From positions 1 through 38,528 of the forward strand of contig NZ_BMRP01000004.1 of assembly GCF_014648695.1 (NCBI RefSeq): DNA of 38,528 bases. The letters are read 5' to 3'. Below, piece by piece: positions 1 to 6,660 of this stretch (positions are counted from its first letter, which is position 1; every line of letters begins with the position of its first letter). Both the position numbers and the translations under genes were made by a program. Under the pieces are notes generated by a model, which made no database searches, was not told the DNA's origin, and saw only the letters and a program-made list of their open reading frames with translations. The stretch is from Streptomyces albospinus. GTDB taxonomy: Bacteria; Actinomycetota; Actinomycetes; Streptomycetales; Streptomycetaceae.

Positions 1-264
1 ACGGCGACGGCGCATGAGGGCGGCCAGCAGGAGCGGATTGTCGATCAAACTCTCCCCGCCTTCTTCACGGCGGCGGCGCATGAGGGCGGCCAGTAGGAGG
101 GGGTGCTCGATCAGGTTCTCCCCGCCTTCTTCACGGCGACGGCGCATGAGGGCGGCCAGCAGGAGCGGATTGTCGATCAAACTCTCCCCGCCCTCCTCAC
201 GACGACGACGCGTCAAAGCGGCCAGCAGGAGCGGGTGCTCGACGAGTCCCTCGCCACTCTCCTC
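1..264. repeat. Four tandem 66-bp coding repeats
   Basis: Units lie at 1-66, 67-132, 133-198 and 199-264, with a fifth degenerate copy running to about 340. Units 1 and 3 are nearly identical, and units 2 and 4 share the alternative codons for EHP, so there is also a 132-bp higher-order period. The unit length is a multiple of three, so copy-number change keeps the reading frame of the minus-strand gene. Confidence 0.9.
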
Positions 265-378
265 ACCGTGCTCCGCGCGCCGTGAGAGCAAGGCAGCCAG
301 GAGAACAGGGCTGATACCGGATTCCTCGCCGACCTCTTCTTGCTGTTCGCGCGTGGAGCTTTGCGTAGCCGATGTCAT
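1..378 (-). CDS. Tandem 22-residue repeat protein (partial, C-terminus outside window)
   Basis: The frame is open from an ATG at 378 to base 1 (126 codons) and continues past the window edge. AAGGG and AAAGGA just upstream serve as ribosome binding sites. After about 35 acidic, Gln/Glu-rich residues come near-identical 22-residue units. Each contains LI-D/E-N/H-PLLLAAL-M/T, then RRRR, then EEGGE-S/N. Two variants alternate, one with IDNP and one with I/VEHP; the first unit is degenerate. There is no Cys and no obvious signal peptide or membrane segment. Repeats that keep the reading frame and vary mostly conservatively argue that it is expressed. RRRR between hydrophobic segments could be a basic processing site in a multi-core precursor peptide. 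Alternatively, proline-punctuated amphipathic 22-mers could form helices that bind lipid or self-associate. I recognise no family. The genes expected downstream lie outside the window. Confidence 0.6.
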   Translation of the reverse strand, partial: MTSATQSSTREQQEEVGEESGISPVLLAALLSRRAEHGEESGEGLVEHPLLLAALTRRRREEGGESLIDNPLLLAALMRRRREEGGENLIEHPLLLAALMRRRREEGGESLIDNPLLLAALMRRRR

Positions 379-469
379 TCCTTTTCCCTTCGGGCGTGAA
401 TAGATGCACTGGAAGCGAGGGATTTCAGCCGCAGCGGCTGTCTGCTCGCTCAAATCATCGTCACCCGCG

Positions 470-923
470 TTACCACTCCCCGCACTTTCGGATTGCTTTT
501 GATACCCAAACAGCGGCGTCAATTCGCGCATTCCAGCGATCGGGTAAATCCGACTGGCGCAGCACGGTTTGCGCGAGATGCTTCCTCCACTTAAGGCGGC
601 ACGCATCTCGGCCAACAGAGTGTCATGACCGGCGCTCGCCGACTGCAAGCTGGAGGGCCGGATGGGTGATTCCTTCCACGAGGCAGACCACCTCGACACC
701 GGCCTGCACACTGACCACTCCATCGGAAGCCGTCCTCAAGGGCGGACGCGCGCACCACCTTGAATAACGCCTCCTTGGTGTGATGCAGGGCTTGGATTGC
801 CTCGCCGGCCGTAGGACGTGAGGCGCGACTCGGTACGTCGACCGCGACCAGGTCGGCCATTCCGATCGCGATACCGGCACCTGCCGCCGAGAGGGAAATT
901 GACGCCACCACGTTACTGCGCAC
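470..923 (-). pseudogene. Frameshifted gene of unknown family
   Basis: From a GTG at 923 (or ATG at 860) one frame reads sensibly through GEAIQALHHTKEALFKVVRA and ALEDG to about 715. Plausible coding then shifts to the frame of 880 and reads SVQAGVEVVCLVEGITHPA to a TGA at 623-625. That same frame stays protein-like beyond the stop, reading LRQSDLPDRWNARIDAAVW until a TAA at 470-472. One shift and one internal stop therefore separate three segments. I read this as a decayed gene of roughly 150 codons. A sequencing error at the shift would instead leave a gene of about 100 codons ending at 623. The family is not recognised. Confidence 0.35.
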
Positions 924-1039
924 TCTTTAGCCGGACGCGTTCAGTCGAGGCTCCCATGCCGAAGGGGCGTCAATGGCCAGCAGGTGGGCGAGTTGAGGAT
1001 TTCCCACTCATCGGCGCACTCGTCAGCGCCAAAATAAAA

Positions 1040-1070
1040 ATTGTAGGCAATGTGGCTATAAAGCATTCAA
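1040..1070 (-). promoter_or_regulatory. Candidate promoter for the leftward genes
   Basis: In an unusually AT-rich patch, the minus strand has TTGAAT (1065-1070) and TACAAT (1040-1045) separated by 19 bp. The -10 element is very good and the spacing is long. It would start transcription near 1033, about 110 bases before the GTG at 923. It is the only AT-rich island in this part of the window. Confidence 0.35.
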
Positions 1071-1463
1071 AGGATGCAGCGGAAGAGCCCTTCGATATCC
1101 GATTGTCGCGTCAGGGAATCGAAACACCCGCGGTTTTCGTCGGCCGCCATGGCGTCGCCAGGTGGAACAAGCCAAGGACGACGGTGACGGCAATCGTGAC
1201 GACGGCTACGGCACACGGGCGCTCACGGCCACGAGCTGCGGTACACGGTCGACGGACCCGAGGACGGACGGAGTACAGCCCTGCCCAACGCTGCGGATCA
1301 GAAAGGCGGAGGCTCGCCACCGTCGCCGCAGAGCACCGAACGCCGGCCGCAGCTGGGCCGGCGGAGCCGGGCCCCCTGAACGTGCCGGATCCGTGCCAGA
1401 CGGGGCGGCGAAACGTGGTCAGGAACGGTCAGCCACGGATACCTGGCGATCGGGAACGAAGAA

Positions 1464-1496
1464 GGCCCCCGACCGGGGTTTCCCGGGTCAGGGGCC
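1464..1496 (-). terminator. Terminator after the tRNA-Ser 3' end
   Basis: An imperfect hairpin pairs GGCCCCTGACCC with GGTCGGGGGCC on the minus strand, followed by CTTCTT. It lies about 10 bases downstream of the tRNA 3' end, as expected for a native tRNA terminator. Confidence 0.6.
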
Positions 1497-1504
1497 AACT
1501 GCCT

Positions 1505-1562
1505 GCGGAGGCTGTGGGATGTGAACCCACGGTGGCGTCGCCACCACGACAGTTTTCGAGGC
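1505..1562 (-). tRNA. Displaced 3' part of tRNA-Ser (CGA), no 5' half
   Basis: On the minus strand the sequence has a CTCGAAA anticodon loop (anticodon CGA at 1556-1558), then a long variable arm (a 7-bp stem within 1531-1546). A canonical T arm follows (GTGGG, loop TTCACAT, CCCAC), then the 3' acceptor strand AGCCTCC plus a G discriminator. The long variable arm and CGA anticodon indicate serine. The partner 5' strand GGAGGCT and a proper D arm are absent at the required distance upstream. It is therefore not a functional tRNA but the 3' end duplicated or displaced when an element integrates into a tRNA gene. No intact copy is seen in the window. Confidence 0.6.
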
Positions 1563-2232
1563 AATGCACCGCGGGATAGCCGCTATGCCTTTGACCTGCC
1601 CGGAGTCTCCCGACCGTTCGCTGAGCGCCCGTTCTCGTCCACACCCCGTCCACAGGCCCCCTGGGCAGCCGACCTCGCCCCTGCCTTCACTCAGACCGTC
1701 GAAGCGAACGGTTCGACCGCCCAGGCGGCAGTGAGCTCCATTCGGTGAGCACCGCATGACAAGTTCGATCCGCCGCGCACAGCGCGGCGGCGCCGGCCGT
1801 CGTCCGGCGCGCGCCTTGCCTCCTGTCTTCGCCCCGGCCGGCCCGCGCCGGATGCCGCCCGCGCCCACAAGGGGGCGAAGACCAGGCCGGGCCGACGACG
1901 TCGACGACAGATGGAGAGGAAGCCTCCGGCGGGGGCGCTCCGACTCCGGGATGGCGATCTTGTCGGCGAGTGCCGGCTCTGAGTGGCTGAGGCGAAGGGC
2001 TGCCATGGGTGCCTGTCGGCAGCCGGGGTCGGACAGGGTGGGGCTGACATCAACAAGGACGCACAGCAATGACGGCGAGAATGCGCAGGTCGGGCCGCGC
2101 GGGGGCCATTGGTTTGGCGACCAGGACAGCCCGTCAAGTACGGGTAAAATAAGGGAAAATAGGGTGTTTTGCGACACGGTCGGCGCGCTAGCCTGATGAA
2201 GGTAGACGATCTCAACCCTCGGGGAGGGCATC
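1563..2232. other. Stretch without a recognisable gene
   Basis: Open frames exist on both strands but none shows a domain, a good ribosome site or consistent coding signal. A motif beginning GGGCTGACATCAAC near 2041 recurs in similar form near 2762 (GCTGACATCAACGAGG), suggesting shared ancestry of the two flanks. An AT-rich patch at 2139-2172 precedes the small ORF at 2233. Confidence 0.5.
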
Positions 2233-2328
2233 ATGGCCGTCTTCGCCCTATTCGGATTCCGCAGGCCCAGCAGGGTCTGTCACACCTACTACCGCAACCA
2301 CCGCAGGTATATCCGTTGCTACGGGTAA
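2233..2328 (+). CDS. Small basic Tyr/Cys/Arg-rich protein, 31 residues
   Basis: An ATG at 2233 is preceded by GGGGAGGG at 2221-2228, a strong ribosome site at suitable spacing, and the frame stops at TAA 2326-2328. The product is MAVFALFGFRRP followed by a tail with two Cys, four Tyr and many Arg, ending CYG. An AT-rich patch with TTGCGA near 2170 and TAGCCT near 2190 could supply a promoter, although the spacing is short. The product could be a small regulatory or antimicrobial-like peptide, or a chance ORF. No family is recognised. The ribosome site and the biased composition are the only support. Confidence 0.35.
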   Translation: MAVFALFGFRRPSRVCHTYYRNHRRYIRCYG

Positions 2329-2867
2329 CTGACCGAATACCTTGCTAGGGGCCGGCGCCAGACGCTGGTCCCTGCGGCTGCAGCAACGACCGCGAGCAGG
2401 AACCTCCGTGCCACAAGCGACCCAGATCGGGCAGGGAACCACGGGGAACAGCGTCCGGGTGCGGTACGGCCATCAGCCAGGCACGGCCCAATTGCGGCCA
2501 AGCGATCGACCCTTTGGGCCGATACCGGCAGTGCCGCGTCTGGCCGGGACCCGCGCCATGACACCACCGTCGTCCGGTGCACCGCCGTACCCGCGCTGTG
2601 GCGCCGCCGTTTGGCGCACCGCTCCGCGCGGGAGACGAATCGGGGGCTCCTCCGGACCCCACCCCCGCTTACCGGGCGCCGTGGTTGCTGACTACGGCGA
2701 TGCAGCAGGCCACGATGGGCACGGCCCGTACGAGCGAAAGTCAGGGGCTGACATCCACCGCTGACATCAACGAGGGCGAACGTCGGCGTATCTCGACGGT
2801 TCGACCCGGAACCACCAAGGCCAGCCGAACGCCGCCGTACAGGGCAGGCGTAGCAGCCGAACCGAAC
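2329..2867. other. Stretch without a recognisable gene
   Basis: No open frame here carries a recognisable domain or a convincing ribosome site. One minus-strand frame reads GTTGFEPVTSALHV near 2890, which is only the complement of the tRNA T arm. The region sits between two displaced tRNA 3' ends and is best seen as leftover element DNA. Confidence 0.45.
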
Positions 2868-2908
2868 GTGCAAAGCAGATGTCACAGGTTCAAATCCTGT
2901 TGTGCCCA
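2868..2908 (+). tRNA. Displaced tRNA 3' half (attachment-site relic)
   Basis: The plus strand reads from an anticodon-loop-like TGCAAAG through a variable loop to a perfect T arm (ACAGG, TTCAAAT, CCTGT). It ends with acceptor strand TGTGCCC and an A at 2908. The required 5' acceptor strand GGGCACA and D arm are missing upstream. A GCA anticodon (Cys) is possible from the loop, but the acceptor does not look like a chromosomal tRNA-Cys, so the identity is open. It lies 130 bp from the 3' end of a tyrosine integrase relic, the usual att-int order of pSAM2-type elements. Confidence 0.55.
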
Positions 2909-2927
2909 CTTCTTGCGTGGAAGTACA

Positions 2928-2969
2928 AAGGCCCAGGTCATCCGATGTGAAATCGGATTCCTGGGCCTT
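2928..2969 (+). terminator. Strong terminator after the tRNA relic
   Basis: The outer stem AAGGCCCAGG pairs with CCTGGGCCTT, and the inner stem ATCCGAT pairs with ATCGGAT around a GTGAA loop. GATTGTTTT follows. It would end transcription from the tRNA and is symmetric enough to serve the integrase side too. Confidence 0.75.
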
Positions 2970-3034
2970 GATTGTTTTCCGCCGCGGACGGCGCCCGACC
3001 GGGATCGTGCCACTCACGTGCCAGATGGCCCGTC

Positions 3035-3345
3035 CTAGCCGCCCCGCTCCCACTTCGACCGCCGGATCTGCTCGTCGACATGATCGCCGATCGCTTGATC
3101 ACGTCCGTTGACCAGGTGCTGGCAGATCAGCGCCGCCCGCACGGACGAGTGCCCCATGCGGTGCATCGGCTCGCGGGTCGTAGCACCGCCGGTCGCGGCC
3201 AGGGTGTTCCCCGTATGCCGTAGCTCGTGGTATGCCGCAGGTCGTGGAAGTGGACGTCCGAGAGGCCGGCGGTGCGCAGAGCCGGGAGCCGGACCCGACG
3301 GAAGTTGTCGCGCCGCAACCGCCCGCCCCGCCCCTCGACCGACAC
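3035..3345 (-). pseudogene. int: Tyrosine recombinase (integrase) C-terminal relic
   Basis: Two overlapping minus-strand frames together give the C-terminal catalytic domain of a pSAM2-like integrase. The first reads RLRRDNFRRVRLPALRTAGL then HDLRHT. The second resumes at HELRHTGNTLAATGGATT, then HRMGHSSVRAALICQH. Boxes with the HxLRH and GH signatures are present. The gene is dead for three visible reasons: no N-terminal or core-binding region remains, a 17-bp duplication shifts the frame exactly in the HDLRH motif, and the catalytic tyrosine of the usual IYQH motif is Cys (codon at 3122-3124). It faces the tRNA relic at 2868-2908 and presumably once moved the element. Confidence 0.75.
3213..3246. 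repeat. 17-bp tandem duplication in the integrase relic
   Basis: GTATGCCGTAGCTCGTG (3213-3229) is followed directly by GTATGCCGCAGGTCGTG (3230-3246), matching at 15 of 17 bases. On the minus strand it duplicates the HDLRHT coding segment and, not being a multiple of three, changes the frame. Confidence 0.9.
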
Positions 3346-3543
3346 CGCTCAACACCCGAAAAGCAGCCGCCACTTACCCCGGCAGCAGGGCGAGCGAGCC
3401 GGCCGGCATCACCACGGCGGTAGGGCGGGCCCGGGTGCGCCGCCGCTTTCCCGCGGGACGCGCGGGGCGAGGACCGACGACCACCCCACCGACTTGATGG
3501 CGCCGCTCCGGAAGCCATCCGGGAGGCCCACTGCCGCGCGGCG

Positions 3544-4740
3544 TCAGGCGGGCGCCACGGGCGCGTCCCAGTCGATCCGGTACCGGTGCGTCCAGCCGAA
3601 CATCTTCTCCGGCGTCAGGAACGTCCGCGTCGCCAGCGGCATCAGCAAGGCCATGACCTTCGTCGCCACCGGCCCCATCGACTTCTGACTGTTGGTCCTC
3701 GCGGCCTGGGCCGCGACCTTCTCCACCCTGCCCCGCCTCAGCTGCTCGTACGTCGCGAACGCCGCGCCCACGTCAGGGATGTCCCGCAGACACCGCGCCA
3801 GCTGCACCGCGCTCTCCACCGCGAGGGACGCGCCCTGTCCGGAACTGGAGGACGGCGCGTGGGCCGCGTCGCCGACCAGGACCATCCGGCCGCGGTACCA
3901 CTTCGGCACCGGAGGCAGGATCTCCAGCCCTCCGAAAGTGAGGAGTTCGTCGTCGCAGGTGCCCCGGAGCAGATCGCGGCCGGGCACGTCCGCGGCGTAC
4001 TTCTCCCGCAGGATCCGCATCCATGCGGCCGGCGGCGTCGCACGGGCCTGCTCCGCGCTGAGCGGCTCGTCGTACGGCAGGTTGCCGAACCAGGCGGTGC
4101 CTCTGCCGGGCACCGGCCAGTAGCCGAGGAACGCGTGCTCGCCGAAAGCGAAGTACATGGTGTCCGGCCGCGCCTGAGGGACCTCCGCCTCCGAGTACGC
4201 GCCGAAACCGAGCAGGCCGGTGTACTGGGGACCAGGCGCTGCCGGGTCGATCAGCTGCCGGACCGTCGACCGGATACCGTCGGCCCCGACCAGCACGTCC
4301 GCGGTCACCTGGGTCCCGTCGGCGAACTGGGCGATGACGCCCGCCGGGGTTTCCTCGACCCCGGACAGCCGCTTGCCGTACACGGTCTGTACGCCCACCG
4401 CGGCGGCCCGCTCGCGCACCGCCCGGTACAGGTCGGCACGCCACATCACCTGGCTGGGTGGCAGGCCCGTCAGGCCGCCGAACTCGCCCATCCGCCGGCC
4501 CCGTCCGTCGGTCATGGCCATGCGGTGGATCGGCTGACCGGCCAAGCCCCGGTCCACACCGACGACTTCGAGGGCGTTGAGCCCGTTCGGGGCGACCATC
4601 AGCATGCCGCCGAGGCCGTCCGCCGTGTTCTCGTAGGCCTCGTAGACGGTCGCCTCGATGCCCGCCCTACGCAGTGCGAGAGCCGTTACCGGTCCGGCTA
4701 TGCCGCCTCCGACGACGGCCGCCGTCCTGATCGCGCTCAT
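3544..4740 (-). CDS. FAD-dependent monooxygenase (PHBH/TetX-like)
   Basis: This 398-residue protein has the three signatures of class A flavoprotein hydroxylases. They are a Rossmann GGGIAG at residues 11-16, GADGIRS at 152-158 (the FAD/NAD(P)H-contacting DG motif) and GDAAHAP at 290-296 (FAD ribityl binding). It should hydroxylate or epoxidise a small, probably aromatic or polyketide-like substrate with NAD(P)H and O2 in the cytosol; the substrate is not readable. The start at 4740 follows GAAAGGGG at good spacing; an open extension to 5049 lacks coding character and overlaps the gene upstream. It lies 34 bp behind the gene at 4775-5266, so the two form an operon facing away from a PadR regulator, which likely controls it. 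A TetX-like drug-inactivating role is possible but unproven. Confidence 0.85.
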   Translation of the reverse strand: MSAIRTAAVVGGGIAGPVTALALRRAGIEATVYEAYENTADGLGGMLMVAPNGLNALEVVGVDRGLAGQPIHRMAMTDGRGRRMGEFGGLTGLPPSQVMWRADLYRAVRERAAAVGVQTVYGKRLSGVEETPAGVIAQFADGTQVTADVLVGADGIRSTVRQLIDPAAPGPQYTGLLGFGAYSEAEVPQARPDTMYFAFGEHAFLGYWPVPGRGTAWFGNLPYDEPLSAEQARATPPAAWMRILREKYAADVPGRDLLRGTCDDELLTFGGLEILPPVPKWYRGRMVLVGDAAHAPSSSSGQGASLAVESAVQLARCLRDIPDVGAAFATYEQLRRGRVEKVAAQAARTNSQKSMGPVATKVMALLMPLATRTFLTPEKMFGWTHRYRIDWDAPVAPA

Positions 4741-4774
4741 GTGTCTGCCCCTTTCCCGCGCCTGGGTCGGATGT

Positions 4775-5266
4775 TCAGTGGCTGTGCGAGCGTGCCGGGT
4801 CGTCGACGGTCGGGTGACCGCCCGTCCTGTGGGCGAGCCGCAGGTCCTCCAGATAGGCGCGGGAGCACATGGCGCTGAGGACCGCGATGCCGCTGCGGTG
4901 CACACGGACCTCGCTGTCGGTTGCGACACCGGCCAGACGGATCCGACGGGCGCCGGCGAGGGCCGGTTCGTCGGCGGTCCGGACCTGCGCGTCCTTGACC
5001 TTGCCGCGGGCGGTCCAGCGCAGGTCCCAGTGCTCGACGACGGCGTCATCCGGCACCAGCAACTTGACCGTGGCGCGCTGGAGTTCCAGGCACAGCTCGA
5101 TGTCGTCGGGCAGGTCCGGGGAGCGCAGGTCGAGCACGGCCAGGCCCCGGCGGGCGCGCACCTGGATGTGTCCGGCGCGGGTCCAGTTGCCCAGCCGCTT
5201 GGTCACGCCGTGGTCGGCGTGAATGCGCTCGGTGGCGGCGGTCGTCTCAGTGCTGGTGGTGGTCAT
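4775..5266 (-). CDS. Hypothetical protein, 163 residues, cotranscribed with FAD monooxygenase
   Basis: The frame starts at ATG 5266 with GGAG about 9 bases upstream. The N-terminus is Thr-rich (MTTTSTETTAATE). The body is rich in short Val/Leu strands alternating with charged residues (for example HIQVRARRGLAVLDLRSPDL and VEHWDLRWTARGKVKDAQVR), suggesting an all-beta adhesin-like fold such as those in bacterial toastrack or DUF4097-like domains. The C-terminus ends in HSH. There is no signal peptide or membrane segment. As the first gene of the monooxygenase operon under the PadR-side promoter, it may be an accessory or sensing protein. No specific function can be given. Confidence 0.7.
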   Translation of the reverse strand: MTTTSTETTAATERIHADHGVTKRLGNWTRAGHIQVRARRGLAVLDLRSPDLPDDIELCLELQRATVKLLVPDDAVVEHWDLRWTARGKVKDAQVRTADEPALAGARRIRLAGVATDSEVRVHRSGIAVLSAMCSRAYLEDLRLAHRTGGHPTVDDPARSHSH

Positions 5267-5328
5267 CTCCGTGGTCTCCGTCCGCTGGTGGTCCCTGCTC
5301 TTTCCTGTTGGATAGATAGTTGCAGTGA

Positions 5329-5351
5329 AACTAGTAGCGTGTCAACTAGTA
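5329..5351. promoter_or_regulatory. Divergent promoter with repeated ACTAGT operator
   Basis: AACTAGTA occurs at 5329-5336 and 5344-5351, 15 bp apart, each containing the palindrome ACTAGT. On the minus strand TTGACA (5340-5345) overlaps the second copy and AACTAT lies 18 bp away, forming a good promoter for the monooxygenase operon. The padR start is 23 bp from the second copy. Position and symmetry suit a PadR autoregulatory operator. Confidence 0.55.
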
Positions 5352-5373
5352 TCGCCGTGGGTAGTGTGCGGGC

Positions 5374-6489
5374 ATGAGCACCCCGTCCCGAAGCTCCCCG
5401 CTGGCCCTGACCGTGCTGGCCCTGCTGCACTTCCAGCCGCTGCACCCGTACGGAATCCAGAGATGGGTCAAGCAGTGGGGAAAGGACCGGGTCGTCAATG
5501 TCGGCCAGCGCGCGAGCCTCTACCGGACGGTCGACCGGCTGCTCGCAACGGGCCTGGTCGCGGTCCGGGAGACCGGCCGCGACCAGCAGTACCCCGAGCG
5601 GACGGTGTACGAGCTGACCGACGCGGGGCGCTCGGCCATGCGCGTCTGGCTCCACGAGATGCTGGCCGCACCGAAGCAGGAGTTCCCGCAGTTCCCCGCC
5701 GCGCTGTCCTTCGTCCTCATGCTCGCCCCGGAGGAGGCCCTCGACGTGCTGGAACTGCGCGCAGCGGCCCTCGCGCAGACCGTTGACGCGCACGACAGCT
5801 CCTTGGCGGAGCAGACGGAGGTCCACGGCCTGCCGCGGGTGACCACGCTCGAAGAGGAGTATCTGCGCGCGATGACCGCCGCAGAACTGGACTGGATCCG
5901 CGCCGTCACAGACGATCTGCGCAGCGGGCGGCTGGGCTGGACTCTCGATGAACCGACCGGTCTCGCCCGGAACACCGGGCGGCGGGCCCTGGCCGGCCAA
6001 ACGCCCTCAAAGCCGGACCACGACTTACAGCGACCGCGAGCCGTGCACCACAGCGAACGCCCAGGTCATGGACCTGGGCGTTCCGTATTTCCCGGAAGGC
6101 TCCCCCCTTCTCCGCCAGGTCGGCAGGCGCCGCCGAGGTCGCCGCCGGCGATGGCAGGGGCCGGGCACGAACGCGCTTCACCGGAGGCCGCTGCTTCGGC
6201 GGGTCGGTGGGGTTCCTCGCTTGCACCATCGATCGAACGCTGCCATCCAGCGCCTCGAAGCCGTACGGCTGATGCCGCTCGCGGGTGCGGCCACCATCGC
6301 CGCGATGATCGATGGGCTCGACCGGATCTCGGGCCAGGGCTTCTTCGTGCCCAGGGGCGTGGGGTACGAGGTGCTGCCGTCCGCGGCGGTGGGTGCGCCG
6401 GCGCCGACCGGTCCGGGCTGCTGCGCCGTCGGCCACTTCCGGCCGGTCCTGCGCGAGCACCGGCCGGAAGTACGGAGTGGCCGCGGTGA
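5374..6489 (+). CDS. PadR-family regulator with an abnormal C-terminal extension
   Basis: Residues 1-195 form a normal PadR protein: a winged helix beginning SPLALTVLALLHFQPLHPYG, the YRTVDRLLATGLV recognition region, an RTVYELTDAGRSAM wing, then the helical C-terminal domain. It probably represses the divergent hypothetical/FAD-monooxygenase operon and itself. Family members end near residue 190-200. Here the frame continues about 170 residues beyond GRLGWTLDE into Pro/Arg/Gly-rich sequence with no domain. It crosses a perfect hairpin at 6055-6083, so the native stop seems lost through deletion or frameshift near 5950-6000. The functional product may be the first half only. An ATG start with no clear Shine-Dalgarno sequence suggests a very short leader. 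Confidence 0.7.
   Translation: MSTPSRSSPLALTVLALLHFQPLHPYGIQRWVKQWGKDRVVNVGQRASLYRTVDRLLATGLVAVRETGRDQQYPERTVYELTDAGRSAMRVWLHEMLAAPKQEFPQFPAALSFVLMLAPEEALDVLELRAAALAQTVDAHDSSLAEQTEVHGLPRVTTLEEEYLRAMTAAELDWIRAVTDDLRSGRLGWTLDEPTGLARNTGRRALAGQTPSKPDHDLQRPRAVHHSERPGHGPGRSVFPGRLPPSPPGRQAPPRSPPAMAGAGHERASPEAAASAGRWGSSLAPSIERCHPAPRSRTADAARGCGHHRRDDRWARPDLGPGLLRAQGRGVRGAAVRGGGCAGADRSGLLRRRPLPAGPARAPAGSTEWPR
6055..6083. terminator. Perfect 13-bp hairpin behind padR
   Basis: GAACGCCCAGGTC (6055-6067) pairs perfectly with GACCTGGGCGTTC (6071-6083) around an ATG loop, followed by CGTATTT. It resembles a terminator and marks where padR transcription should end, supporting the view that the downstream part of that frame is not genuine protein. 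Confidence 0.6.
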
Positions 6490-6660
6490 GCTTGGGGGTG
6501 GTGGCCGGCGTGGTCGTCGTGCTGATCCGGGAGTGAGGTGCTGCCCCTCGGTCGGAGGGTGGACGCGGCCGGTGGAAGGACGTGGGCGGGGAGCCCCGGG
6601 AGCGGGCGTGGGGTGGACGCGGCCTCGGGGCTCCCCGCTGTGGTGGGTGTTGCCGGGTGC
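6100..6660. other. Degenerate intergenic stretch
   Basis: No gene can be supported. Short protein-like pieces appear in different plus frames (AGAATIAAMIDGLDRISGQG near 6285, and a hydrophobic tail VSLGVVAGVVVVLIRE ending at a TGA at 6534-6536), consistent with a decayed gene. GC-rich low-complexity DNA follows up to the transporter stop at 6661. Confidence 0.4.

Noticed and set aside
1..264. The 66-bp repeats as a CRISPR array
   Set aside because: Units are contiguous without unique spacers and keep a reading frame.
1..378. Homology of the 22-mers to apolipoproteins
   Set aside because: The shared 22-residue period and proline punctuation are a structural analogy only; there is no sequence relationship.
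1111..1320. Minus ORF of 69 codons between the promoter patch and the tRNA tail
   Set aside because: It has no ribosome site and no domain, and plus-strand frames of equal quality overlap it.
2319..3053. A minus-strand frame containing GFEPVTSAL-like sequence
   Set aside because: It is the complement of the tRNA T arm and recurs as a spurious ORF across tRNA tails.
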